From an uncultured Oscillibacter sp. (GTDB taxonomy: Bacteria; Bacillota; Clostridia; Oscillospirales; Oscillospiraceae): a DNA stretch of 36,528 nt. Each line of letters begins with the position of its first letter. Position 1 is the first letter of the stretch. Where the stretch lies: the NCBI GenBank assembly GCA_900551885.1, contig URXS01000009.1, positions 1-36,528 on the forward strand, read 5' to 3'. Under the pieces are notes generated by a model. It was not told the origin of the DNA. It saw nothing but the letters and a program-made list of their open reading frames with translations, and ran no database searches. Position numbers and translations under genes: made by a program. Positions 15,995 through 22,140 of this stretch are shown one piece after another.

Positions 15995-16093
15995 TTGAAA
16001 GTGTACTTTCAAGTGCGGAAGCGGAAACCCGGCGTACCCCGTGGGGATTATATCTTTCTCTTTTACCCCTTCGGGGCGTGCCGGGTTTCCGCT
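15995..16093. repeat. 18-base palindrome followed by a branched 74-base inverted-repeat structure
   Basis: TTGAAAGTGTACTTTCAA (15995-16012) is one of several such palindromes in the element. Next to it, AGCGGAAACCCGGC (16020-16033) pairs perfectly with GCCGGGTTTCCGCT (16080-16093). The enclosed part holds two further small hairpins, CCCC-GT-GGGG and CCCC-TTCG-GGGC, giving a three-way-junction fold. It starts 4 bases after the stop of the 16098-16541 gene on the reverse strand. A terminator role is possible, but the branched fold and adjoining palindrome suggest something more specific. Confidence 0.6.
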
Positions 16094-16097
16094 GGAA

Positions 16098-16541
16098 TTA
16101 CACTGAAAGCACCAAATAGTAACCTCGTTTTATCCTTTTTAGGACACCGCTATCAATCAGCCTCTTTCTCGCTTTATCATCGGTGTACCCCATTTCTACG
16201 AGCTGTTTCGTTGTCAAGGTATCGCCTACCTTTACTGCCCCACATGCGGCAGAAAAACGCTCCTGCACTCTTTTCTTGCCCTTCTCCTTGTTCCTGGCGG
16301 CGTTGGTTTCCTGATTGTATTTTGCCATCTCGCCGGGGGCCTTCAAATCCCGGTTGTCCACAAATTCAACCTCGGTGTTGTAGTCGATCACAAATTTGTA
16401 ATCGGCGGCTGGTATTGCCCCGGACAGAGGAAATGGAGCGGAACCGCCCACAAAATATTCATTTATCCACTCTGTTATTGCTCTGCAATCCTCTTGTGTA
16501 AGGGTGAGGTATCTACCGTAATAGTCAAACTGATAATACAT
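16098..16541 (-). CDS. Protein of unknown function downstream of the primase
   Basis: A 147-residue protein starting MYYQFDYYGRYLTLTQEDCR, with a central basic helix (ETNAARNKEKGKKRVQERF). The C-terminal part looks like a winged helix (LTTKQLVEMGYTDDKARKRL, then GVLKRIKRGYYLVLSV). That region suggests nucleic-acid binding. The start is unusual: there is no good ribosome site, and the primase stop TAG lies 12 bases upstream in the same frame. The two products would be fused if that amber were read through. Otherwise it is translated by coupling to the primase. The gene is element-specific, and I do not recognise a family. Confidence 0.65.
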   Translation of the reverse strand: MYYQFDYYGRYLTLTQEDCRAITEWINEYFVGGSAPFPLSGAIPAADYKFVIDYNTEVEFVDNRDLKAPGEMAKYNQETNAARNKEKGKKRVQERFSAACGAVKVGDTLTTKQLVEMGYTDDKARKRLIDSGVLKRIKRGYYLVLSV

Positions 16542-16553
16542 GGTGGGCCGAAC

Positions 16554-18242
16554 CTATTTCCACATTTCTGAATAACTGTCTCGGCAGGCCCGGCACCGAT
16601 CTAAAACTTCAATCAGCTTTACTTGCCAGCGCTCCCAGGTCATTGAGCTTCCCGTGAAAACTGCTCTGTCCTCCTGGTAGTCAACGGAATAGCACCACGT
16701 ATGCTGTGCGGCACCATCCAGCTTCATCCCCACGCCAAAGGTCACCAGCTTGGCTAAACCGTTGGGCCAGTACAGGCGGGACAGTAAATCATCGGCGGTT
16801 TTATTGTCCTCTTCGCGCTGGCAAAGGCGGATTAAGTCAAAGCTGTCCTGTTCGCTCACTTCTTCCAATCCATACTTCCACGCTAAAATTTCATACATCA
16901 ATTTGGTGCGCTGTCCGCCTGTCAGCCGCAGCACATCATCCGCAGCTTGCCCCAGGAACTTCACGCGCTTCTTGACTTTGTTGTACTGGTCAAGGAAGGC
17001 CAGCTTGAAGAACTCTTCCCGCTTGGAGCGGTTGCCGTTCCAGACAATCCAGTGCCCGGTTCTCTGCTTGCCGTTCTCTTCTGTTGTCACATTCTCCCAA
17101 GCAATCGGAAGGTCGCGGAATGTCGGCTCGGCGGCGGTTTCTTCCAGCGCGGCGGAAGTATCATCTTCAAGCGGCAGCGGGACTTGTGGCTCTGCGCTCT
17201 GACTTGGCTCTTCCTCCGCTCGGTCAAGGCCGGTTTGGTTTCCCCGCATAATATCGGCCCAATGGCTATCCCAAAGTTCACTGTCTGGCGCAATCTCACA
17301 AATATAGTCCCATTCATCCGCACAATCGTGTGGGCGGAACGTTTCACCTGGTTTACTCCAATACAGAAATACCTTCCCGCCCAAATCAGCACCAAACACA
17401 TGGAAAATATCAATACCAACGGAAAGCCATCTGTTCTTTTTCCAGTGAGGCGATTTTGTCTTTATTAGATCGACAAAGACTTCTCGCTGCTCTGCGCTCA
17501 TTTGCTGCAACAGCTCTCCTTCGGGAAGCTCTTCCAGCATGGCATAACTCTTGCCGCCTTTGCCGCTTGTGCGTTTACCCTTTCCGCTGCTCATAGGACG
17601 CGATAATTCAAAGTTTTCCTTGATAAGCTGGTAAAGCTCTTGCGTCTTATCGGTCAAGCCAATGGTATTGTCCCACGGCTCCCATTCGTAAATAAAGTGT
17701 CCTGTATCACAAAATAGATCGACTTTGTTTGCCCCGTCCCGTGTGATGGCCCCAGTTTTACATACAAAACTCGCAGCGTTCTCACTTGCCAATAAATTGA
17801 TACTGTCAAAAAACGGCTCTGCCCTTTTCTTATCAACCCCATAGAACATGTGATAGCCGCCGCCCTGTGACCTTGTTATTTTATCTGCTAAACGGTGAGC
17901 TTCTTTGAAAAAATGGCTCTCTACGTCAAATTCGTCAAAGTCAATCACAAAAATGTGAAGGTTGCCAAACATGGCATTATCAAGCCAAAGACTGATGCGT
18001 AAAACTTTGCTGCTTTTCTCCCAGTTTTCACTACTCCAAAACCGATAATATTCTGTTCGGGCTTCTTCATAAGAAAGCTCATAGTATTTGCGTTTATCGC
18101 CGTTTTTACTGCCATACAAATTTTGAATTGTATCATCGTAATGGTCGATAAAAACAGGAACTTTTATCAGCCTTCCATTGTGCCAACACTTCTCACCCAA
18201 AGTAAAACAGTTGTTGTACTTCGGATTGTCCCCTGCTGGCAA
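16554..18242 (-). CDS. Archaeo-eukaryotic-type primase (prim-pol) replication protein
   Basis: About 562 residues from the first uninterrupted start codon. The N-terminal 190 residues carry the three prim-pol signatures: the catalytic pair in FVIDFDEFD (near 99-106), the histidine motif SQGGGYHMFYG (near 131), and the third acidic residue in KVDLFCDTGHFIYEWEPW (near 175). Middle segments resemble the C-terminal domain of primase-helicase proteins (PHWKKNRWLSVGIDIFHVFG). It would prime replication of the excised element. The best start signal is an ATG at 18260 with AAAGGAAG upstream, giving MAN, then TAG at 18249-18251, then NLLPAGDNPKYNN. The only start after that amber is a TTG at 18242 with no ribosome site. 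The gene ends in TAG at 16554. Expression is driven by a consensus promoter and a structured leader. Confidence 0.82.
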   Translation of the reverse strand: MPAGDNPKYNNCFTLGEKCWHNGRLIKVPVFIDHYDDTIQNLYGSKNGDKRKYYELSYEEARTEYYRFWSSENWEKSSKVLRISLWLDNAMFGNLHIFVIDFDEFDVESHFFKEAHRLADKITRSQGGGYHMFYGVDKKRAEPFFDSINLLASENAASFVCKTGAITRDGANKVDLFCDTGHFIYEWEPWDNTIGLTDKTQELYQLIKENFELSRPMSSGKGKRTSGKGGKSYAMLEELPEGELLQQMSAEQREVFVDLIKTKSPHWKKNRWLSVGIDIFHVFGADLGGKVFLYWSKPGETFRPHDCADEWDYICEIAPDSELWDSHWADIMRGNQTGLDRAEEEPSQSAEPQVPLPLEDDTSAALEETAAEPTFRDLPIAWENVTTEENGKQRTGHWIVWNGNRSKREEFFKLAFLDQYNKVKKRVKFLGQAADDVLRLTGGQRTKLMYEILAWKYGLEEVSEQDSFDLIRLCQREEDNKTADDLLSRLYWPNGLAKLVTFGVGMKLDGAAQHTWCYSVDYQEDRAVFTGSSMTWERWQVKLIEVLDRCRACRDSYSEMWK

Positions 18243-18248
18243 CAGGTT

Positions 18249-18411
18249 CTAATTCGCCATCTTGTACGCTTCCTTTCTTTGTAGATTTAAGCAAACAGTA
18301 GGAAGCGTGTTGCCAGCACTTGGCGTTGCTGCCCGGAAGCATAGAACGGAAGCGCTCTACAAGATGGAAGGCCGCAGCGCCTTCATCCTACTGCTTGTTT
18401 AAGCCTACAAA
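18249..18411 (-). promoter_or_regulatory. Structured leader RNA of the primase gene with competing pairings
   Basis: Three complementary segment pairs lie in the leader. Arms 18381-18411 and 18278-18305 pair (imperfect, about 25 pairs). Segment 18348-18367 is complementary to the primase ribosome site and ATG at 18257-18273 (17 pairs with a 3-base bulge). Segment 18308-18318 is complementary to primase codons at 18233-18243 (11 pairs). The pairs interleave in order and cannot all form, as in attenuators. A short leader frame MKALRPSIL (ATG 18386) ends at TAG 18357-18359, inside the anti-ribosome-site segment. CGCTTCC, an anti-Shine-Dalgarno string, recurs. Confidence 0.65.
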
Positions 18412-18454
18412 GGGAATGATGAATTACAAATCTCTTTTTCCTTTTTCTGTAAAT

Positions 18455-18483
18455 ATTATAACATAAAAATTTTTTTGTGTCAA
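18455..18483 (-). promoter_or_regulatory. Consensus sigma-A promoter of the primase operon
   Basis: On the reverse strand TTGACA and TATAAT are separated by exactly 17 bases, a perfect consensus match. It would start a transcript near 18448, giving a leader of about 190 bases before the primase ATG at 18260. Confidence 0.9.
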
Positions 18484-18930
18484 AGAAACGGTTTCGGCCT
18501 TGTATTTGCCTCATTCTGCAACAAAGTTGTTGCCTTTGCTCTAAAAGTTGATGGTTCATCATACATAGTTGTCGCCACTTCTCAAAAGTTGTTTCGGAGT
18601 TGTCAGTTCTTCTCACAAGTTGAACTCTTACGCGTGGAGATCCATTTCTGAAAGTGTAGCTTCAATTTGGAGCGGAACCCCTGTTGCGAGCGGGTGAAGG
18701 AATTTCCCTCACAAGAAGGTCAAAGGGTAGGCTGGGAGTACCCCTGGTGGAGCGGAACAGAAAAGCGCCTCGCGGCGGCGGGGGATGGTTCCGGGAAAAT
18801 ACAGTTGTAATTTCCGGTGGCGGCTTTTTTTGGCACTTTTCCCGACCGCTGATAAATCACGGAAAGCACGGGCGAAAGCGGAAACGGCGGAAACAAAAAA
18901 GAAAAAGGGTGCAACTTCCACACCCTTCCA
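18484..18930. other. Gene-free region of the element with short repeats
   Basis: No convincing gene lies here. It contains ACTTCTCAAAAGTTGT (18577-18592), which recurs exactly at 21919-21934. It also holds the palindrome variant at 18648-18665 and TGGAGCGGAAC at 18668-18678 and 18748-18758. Upstream of the primase, with repeats in the same orientation, it is the most plausible place in the element for a replication origin, though no direct sign of one can be proven from sequence. Confidence 0.45.
18648..18758. repeat. Palindrome plus two TGGAGCGGAAC repeats upstream of the primase
   Basis: CTGAAAGTGTAGCTTCAA (18648-18665) is followed directly by TGGAGCGGAAC (18668-18678), and a second copy lies at 18748-18758. 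The same composite, palindrome then GGAAGCGGAAACCC, occurs at 15995-16030, so the two copies bracket the primase module. Confidence 0.6.
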
Positions 18931-19149
18931 TTACACTTCATCATCTTTGATATATTTCATAATATCGCCGACTTCGCAATCAAGAATTCGGCAAAACATT
19001 TCGATTGTATGGGTACTAACACTTTCATTCCTTTTTAGTCTGGTTATCTGTGCCGGGCTGATGTTATATTTCTTTATCAGTGCATACTGTGAAACTCCCT
19101 TTTCCTTCATTACATTCCATAGGTTATCGTAGGAAATCATAACATTCAA
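18931..19149 (-). CDS. XRE-family helix-turn-helix repressor
   Basis: A 72-residue helix-turn-helix protein (MISYDNLWNVMKEKGVSQYA, KKYNISPAQITRLKRN, THTIEMFCRILDCEVGDIMK) of the Cro/C1 type common in Gram-positive mobile elements. The start is either ATG 19149, with GAGG five bases before, or ATG 19140, matching the usual MISYD start of relatives. It is divergent from the lipoprotein gene across TTAACC / GGTTAA repeats that overlap the lipoprotein promoter, so it probably represses that gene and itself. Gene spacing and operator resemble a small immunity-type switch. Confidence 0.88.
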   Translation of the reverse strand: MNVMISYDNLWNVMKEKGVSQYALIKKYNISPAQITRLKRNESVSTHTIEMFCRILDCEVGDIMKYIKDDEV

Positions 19150-19163
19150 GCCTCACTTTCTAC

Positions 19164-19215
19164 TTGAATGTTAACCGAAAACGATGTATAATAAGATTAA
19201 CCAATATCGGTTAAT
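19164..19215 (+). promoter_or_regulatory. Promoter and operator of the lipoprotein gene
   Basis: TTGAAT-17-TATAAT (19164-19192) is a near-consensus promoter. The inverted repeat ATTAACC / GGTTAAT (19196-19202, 19209-19215) covers its start site, and another TTAACC lies in the spacer at 19171-19176. This fits repression by the adjacent XRE protein. Confidence 0.75.
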
Positions 19216-19243
19216 GTATTCGTATTAGGAGGAAAGGGAACAA

Positions 19244-20386
19244 ATGAAAAAACTACTGATACTCATGTTTGCCGCAGTCCTGTCCCTCTCGCTGGTGGCC
19301 TGCGGGGACAAGAGCGGAGAAACGGAATTTACAGATGCACCTACAGAAAGCTCTTACGTAGATATTACGTCTTGTGCCGAATATGCTATCGACCAATTAA
19401 AAAGCGTCCTCAAGAATCCAAACAGCTTAATTGTGAATAACCTATACGCGGTTGACGCAGATGATTGCTATATCTTTGCCATTGACTATTCCGCTGAAAA
19501 TGGATTTGGTGGAATGAATAGGGACGAATTTTTTATAGCTGTAAATAGCGTTGAAAATGGTTTTGCTGTCCGTACATACGGTACAGGAGAATTTTCGGAA
19601 GCAGAAAACCAGATGTATTCATCCCAGGATTTTGAAAAATTCAATAAGGTTTCCGGGGCTTATATACTTGACCCGGAAACCTATCAGGTGACGGGAATCG
19701 ATGAAAGTGGTATCGATTCGACCATCGATCAAAGGGTCGAACTTGTGGGAAAGATGAAAGGTGAAAAAAGCGACAGCACTGGCTATGGCGGCGCATGGGA
19801 TTTTGAAGTGGATGGCGATTCGTTCTTAAAGGTAGTGTACTTTACCGAAGGAACTGATTTAAGCTGGTATGAGCAATTTACAGGGCTTCCTTACGAGATT
19901 ACAATTTCAGCGATTAAAGATGCTGACGGAATTTACAGAGAAGCAGAAATTGTGGAGGACACAATCCGCGATTCAACGATTGAAGAGAGATTTCAGCGGT
20001 TTAATTATTATGACAGGACAATCCTCCAGAACACAATCGCTGATTCTGGGTTAGAGGTTATGAGCGGCGATGCCGTTAAAGCTCTGCTGACGGATGCGAC
20101 GTTTGCCATGCGGAATAATTACGGCGGAGACGGGGACGGAACCCACACCATTACATTTCATGAGGACGGTACGGTGGATGCCAGCTATACATACGAAGGA
20201 GCAGAATACTCCATGTATGAGGCGTGGCGAATGGAAGGTGACAGCGTTGTCTGCACCCATAGCTACACCAGTAGCGGGGAACAGAAAACAACAGACTATT
20301 ACTTTACTCCCTACCAGTACGACGAAACAAGATATTTGCTGCTTGCCCAAAACGGCGATTATTCCATGGTGCTTACAAAACAATAA
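19244..20386 (+). CDS. Secreted lipoprotein of unknown function
   Basis: A 380-residue lipoprotein. The signal peptide MKKLLILMFAAVLSLSLVAC ends in a lipobox (LVAC, then G), so the protein is anchored to the outer face of the membrane. An acidic Thr/Ser-rich linker follows. A region near 30-150 includes ITSCAEYAIDQLKSVLKNPN. A C-terminal beta-rich domain near 285-380 has repeats of the type HTITFHEDGTVDASYTYEGA ending YSMVLTKQ, like DUF-type lipocalin/META-like sheets. It is AT-richer than flanking chromosomal genes. It is the only clear surface protein of the element and may be cargo, for example surface exclusion or host interaction; this is speculation. A terminator follows at 20392-20426. 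Confidence 0.82.
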   Translation: MKKLLILMFAAVLSLSLVACGDKSGETEFTDAPTESSYVDITSCAEYAIDQLKSVLKNPNSLIVNNLYAVDADDCYIFAIDYSAENGFGGMNRDEFFIAVNSVENGFAVRTYGTGEFSEAENQMYSSQDFEKFNKVSGAYILDPETYQVTGIDESGIDSTIDQRVELVGKMKGEKSDSTGYGGAWDFEVDGDSFLKVVYFTEGTDLSWYEQFTGLPYEITISAIKDADGIYREAEIVEDTIRDSTIEERFQRFNYYDRTILQNTIADSGLEVMSGDAVKALLTDATFAMRNNYGGDGDGTHTITFHEDGTVDASYTYEGAEYSMYEAWRMEGDSVVCTHSYTSSGEQKTTDYYFTPYQYDETRYLLLAQNGDYSMVLTKQ

Positions 20387-20389
20387 AGC

Positions 20390-20432
20390 GCAGAGAGGAC
20401 GGTACACCAGCAGTACCGTCCTCTCTCGTTTT
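20390..20432. terminator. Terminator shared by the lipoprotein gene and the 20447 gene
   Basis: Perfect 14-base stem AGAGAGGACGGTAC / GTACCGTCCTCTCT with a 7-base loop, followed by CGTTTTG. Convergent genes end on both sides. Confidence 0.85.
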
Positions 20433-20446
20433 GTATTCCATTGTTA

Positions 20447-20896
20447 TCAAGCGCCCTTCTTTTCGTCCTGCTCCTGCTTCTCTTCCTGCTTCTTCTGGAA
20501 AGCCGCAAGGTCGATCACCTTGGGGGCATTGTTGCCGAAATCGGGCAGCTCCTTGTACTTGGGGAACTGGGTCTTGAACCAATTCAGCACGAACTTGTAG
20601 GGGCTGGGCTGCTGCTTGGAGCACTCCTTAACCACCTTAAACTGGGCCCGCAGCTCGTCGGCGTTCTTAAACACGCCCATGTACTGCTCCATGTGCTTGT
20701 AGGTCAGGTTCTTGGTGGGGCGGGCCTTCTTGGGGGCGCGGCGGGTCTTGCGGATAATGGTCAGGCCGGGGAAGTCGGCGCGGAGCTGCAGAAACAGCTT
20801 GTATTCCTCGGAGGCGGGATTGTTAAGGGCTTCCTCGAAAGCCTTGCTCATGGTCAGGGTGTTGTTCACAAAATCAATCTTGTAAGTGTTCTTCAT
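20447..20896 (-). CDS. Element protein of unknown function, paralogue of the 21160-21621 product
   Basis: A 149-residue basic/acidic protein. Its central part (LTYKHMEQYMGVFKNADELR, then SPYKFVLNWFKTQFPKYKEL) aligns with that of the product at 21160-21621 (RTYKKMAEYISLQENPDALM, SPYRFVLNWFLDTFPELKED). The two genes are therefore diverged duplicates. A basic segment RKTRRAPKKARPTK precedes the shared domain, and the C-terminus is a Lys/Glu/Gln-rich tail. AAGGAG lies about 10 bases before ATG 20896. It is the last gene of a minus-strand set of three. I do not recognise the family; the basic patch suggests nucleic-acid or protein binding. Confidence 0.75.
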   Translation of the reverse strand: MKNTYKIDFVNNTLTMSKAFEEALNNPASEEYKLFLQLRADFPGLTIIRKTRRAPKKARPTKNLTYKHMEQYMGVFKNADELRAQFKVVKECSKQQPSPYKFVLNWFKTQFPKYKELPDFGNNAPKVIDLAAFQKKQEEKQEQDEKKGA

Positions 20897-20932
20897 GGTA
20901 CTCTTCTCCTTTTCAATATTTGATATTTCTAT

Positions 20933-21121
20933 TTAGTGTGCAAACTCTAACAGGTCGTTCCTGTCCACATCGGACATTACCTTTTCCCAAACGGCTTCAT
21001 ACTCTTCCTTTAGCTGGGTATCGGTCAGGGCCTCTAACCGCTTTTCCTGCTCCTGGTATTCCGGTTCGCCTTCATAGGCGGCAAGCAAGAAGTCAATCAT
21101 TGAATTTCTATCTTTTTCCAT
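20933..21121 (-). CDS. Small acidic protein of unknown function
   Basis: A 62-residue protein, MEKDRNSMIDFLLAAYEGEP onward, strongly acidic and helical (EKRLEALTDTQLKEEYEAVW). AAGGAG lies 10 bases before ATG 21121. An upstream extension to 21163 overlaps the end of the previous gene and lacks a ribosome site. It sits between the two paralogous genes on the same strand, 36 bases from each, so the three are probably one operon. No family recognised. Confidence 0.7.
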   Translation of the reverse strand: MEKDRNSMIDFLLAAYEGEPEYQEQEKRLEALTDTQLKEEYEAVWEKVMSDVDRNDLLEFAH

Positions 21122-21145
21122 AGTGTCAAGCTCCTTTTCTGGTTT

Positions 21146-21163
21146 TTGAAAAATACACTTCAA
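21146..21163. repeat. 18-base palindrome variant between two operon genes
   Basis: TTGAAAAATACACTTCAA, followed by GCGG, spans the stop of the upstream gene. It is a degenerate copy of TTGAAAGTGTACTTTCAA (15995). Confidence 0.45.
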
Positions 21164-21621
21164 GCGGTCTGTTTCATTTCCGCCTCTTCGTTCTGATCGG
21201 CGGCGGCTTCGCTGGCGGGAGCGGCTTCCTCGGCGGCGGTGGCCTTGTCCTCGTCCTTCTTGTCCTCGTCCTCCTTCAATTCGGGGAAAGTATCAAGGAA
21301 CCAGTTCAAGACAAAACGGTAAGGGCTTTTCTGAACAATGGAGAGTTTCTTCTGCGCCTCAAACTCCTTCATCAGCGCGTCGGGGTTCTCCTGCAAGCTG
21401 ATGTACTCGGCCATCTTCTTATAGGTTCTGTTCTTGGCGTCGTTCTTCTTGTCCTTCTTTTTCTTAATGGTCTTGGTAACCATTTCAGTACCAGGGTTCT
21501 CCGCAAGGAAGGCTCTCCACTCTCTGTATTCGGGAGTTCCAAAGATACGGGCCTGCTTCGCAAAAGCCTTGGTGACCTGGGCTTGGGTGGCGTCAAGAAT
21601 GATGATGGTGTTCTTTTTCAT
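21160..21621 (-). CDS. Element protein of unknown function, paralogue of the 20447-20896 product
   Basis: A 153-residue protein beginning MKKNTIIILDATQAQVTKAF. A basic segment (KTIKKKKDKKNDAKNRTYKK) and the shared domain with SPYRFVLNWFLDTFPEL follow. The tail is very acidic and alanine rich (KATAAEEAAPASEAAADQNE). The start is ATG 21621, with AAAGGAG and a 9-10 base gap. The frame stays open to 21855, but that extension contains the hairpin at 21775-21792 and is unlikely to be translated. First gene of the three-gene set. The repeated domain is element specific and of unknown function. Confidence 0.75.
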   Translation of the reverse strand: MKKNTIIILDATQAQVTKAFAKQARIFGTPEYREWRAFLAENPGTEMVTKTIKKKKDKKNDAKNRTYKKMAEYISLQENPDALMKEFEAQKKLSIVQKSPYRFVLNWFLDTFPELKEDEDKKDEDKATAAEEAAPASEAAADQNEEAEMKQTA

Positions 21622-21763
21622 GGTGGTAATCTCCTTTTTCATTTTATTTTTTTGTTTTGAGGGGCTTTGTTTTTTTCTTGTTCTCTGTCCCTCTTTGTGC
21701 TTTAAGTATAGCACCGTCCAAAGAAAAACCTGTACTTTAATCAGCACATGTAGTATAATAAAA

Positions 21764-21796
21764 ACAAGAAAAAAGCAGCCGGAAACGGCTGCAAAA
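21764..21796 (-). terminator. Terminator facing leftward, upstream of the paralogue operon
   Basis: Stem GCAGCCG / CGGCTGC with a GAAA-type loop. On the reverse strand it is followed by TTTTTTCTTG. It would stop transcripts entering from the right, such as read-through from rubrerythrin. Confidence 0.75.
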
Positions 21797-22077
21797 CGAA
21801 AGGAGGACGGTGAAAAATCCATCGGTGGCGGGGATTTTTTGCCCTGGCGGCTCAAAAATCGGTGAAAGTCGAGGAAAACGCTTCAAAACTTCTTGATTTT
21901 TGCCCCATCAAAGCAAAAACTTCTCAAAAGTTGTGTATTTCTCTTTATTTTTCGGTATTAAGCGGTCAAAACCGCTTGATATAGGTGTAATTCACGGGAG
22001 TTGCACATGTGAAAGTCAAAAAAGTGTGAAACGGGGAAAAGTTGCACACCAACTTGCACACCTTGGCGGCGGAAACG
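21797..22077. other. Gene-free right end of the element
   Basis: No gene is supported here. It contains the second copy of ACTTCTCAAAAGTTGT (21919-21934), two inverted halves AGCGGTCAAAACCGCTT (21961-21977), and the right-end arm repeats at 21999-22060. Confidence 0.5.
21999..22060. repeat. Right-end integrase arm-type repeats
   Basis: AGTTGCACATGTG (21999-22011) repeats the left-end palindrome half. The 21-base motif at 22040-22060 differs from 10624-10644 at two positions only. Both are in the same orientation as on the left. Confidence 0.65.
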
Positions 22078-22081
22078 CAAA

Positions 22082-22118
22082 AAGAGAGGGAACCGGTTTC
22101 CCGGTTCCCTCTCAAAAA
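22082..22118 (-). terminator. Terminator of the intact rubrerythrin gene
   Basis: Stem GAGAGGGAACCGG / CCGGTTCCCTCTC around TTTC, ending in TTTTTGCG on the reverse strand, about 30 bases past the stop. It differs in sequence from the terminator after the displaced fragment, so the element brings its own. Confidence 0.85.
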
Positions 22119-22140
22119 GTGCCTTATTATCCGGTTTGAA

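Noticed and set aside
18383..18616. Possible 77-codon gene on the minus strand
   Set aside because: It runs through the consensus primase promoter and has no good ribosome site.
18684..18950. Possible basic protein on the plus strand
   Set aside because: Low complexity, overlaps the repeat region and the XRE gene on the other strand, and lacks a ribosome site.
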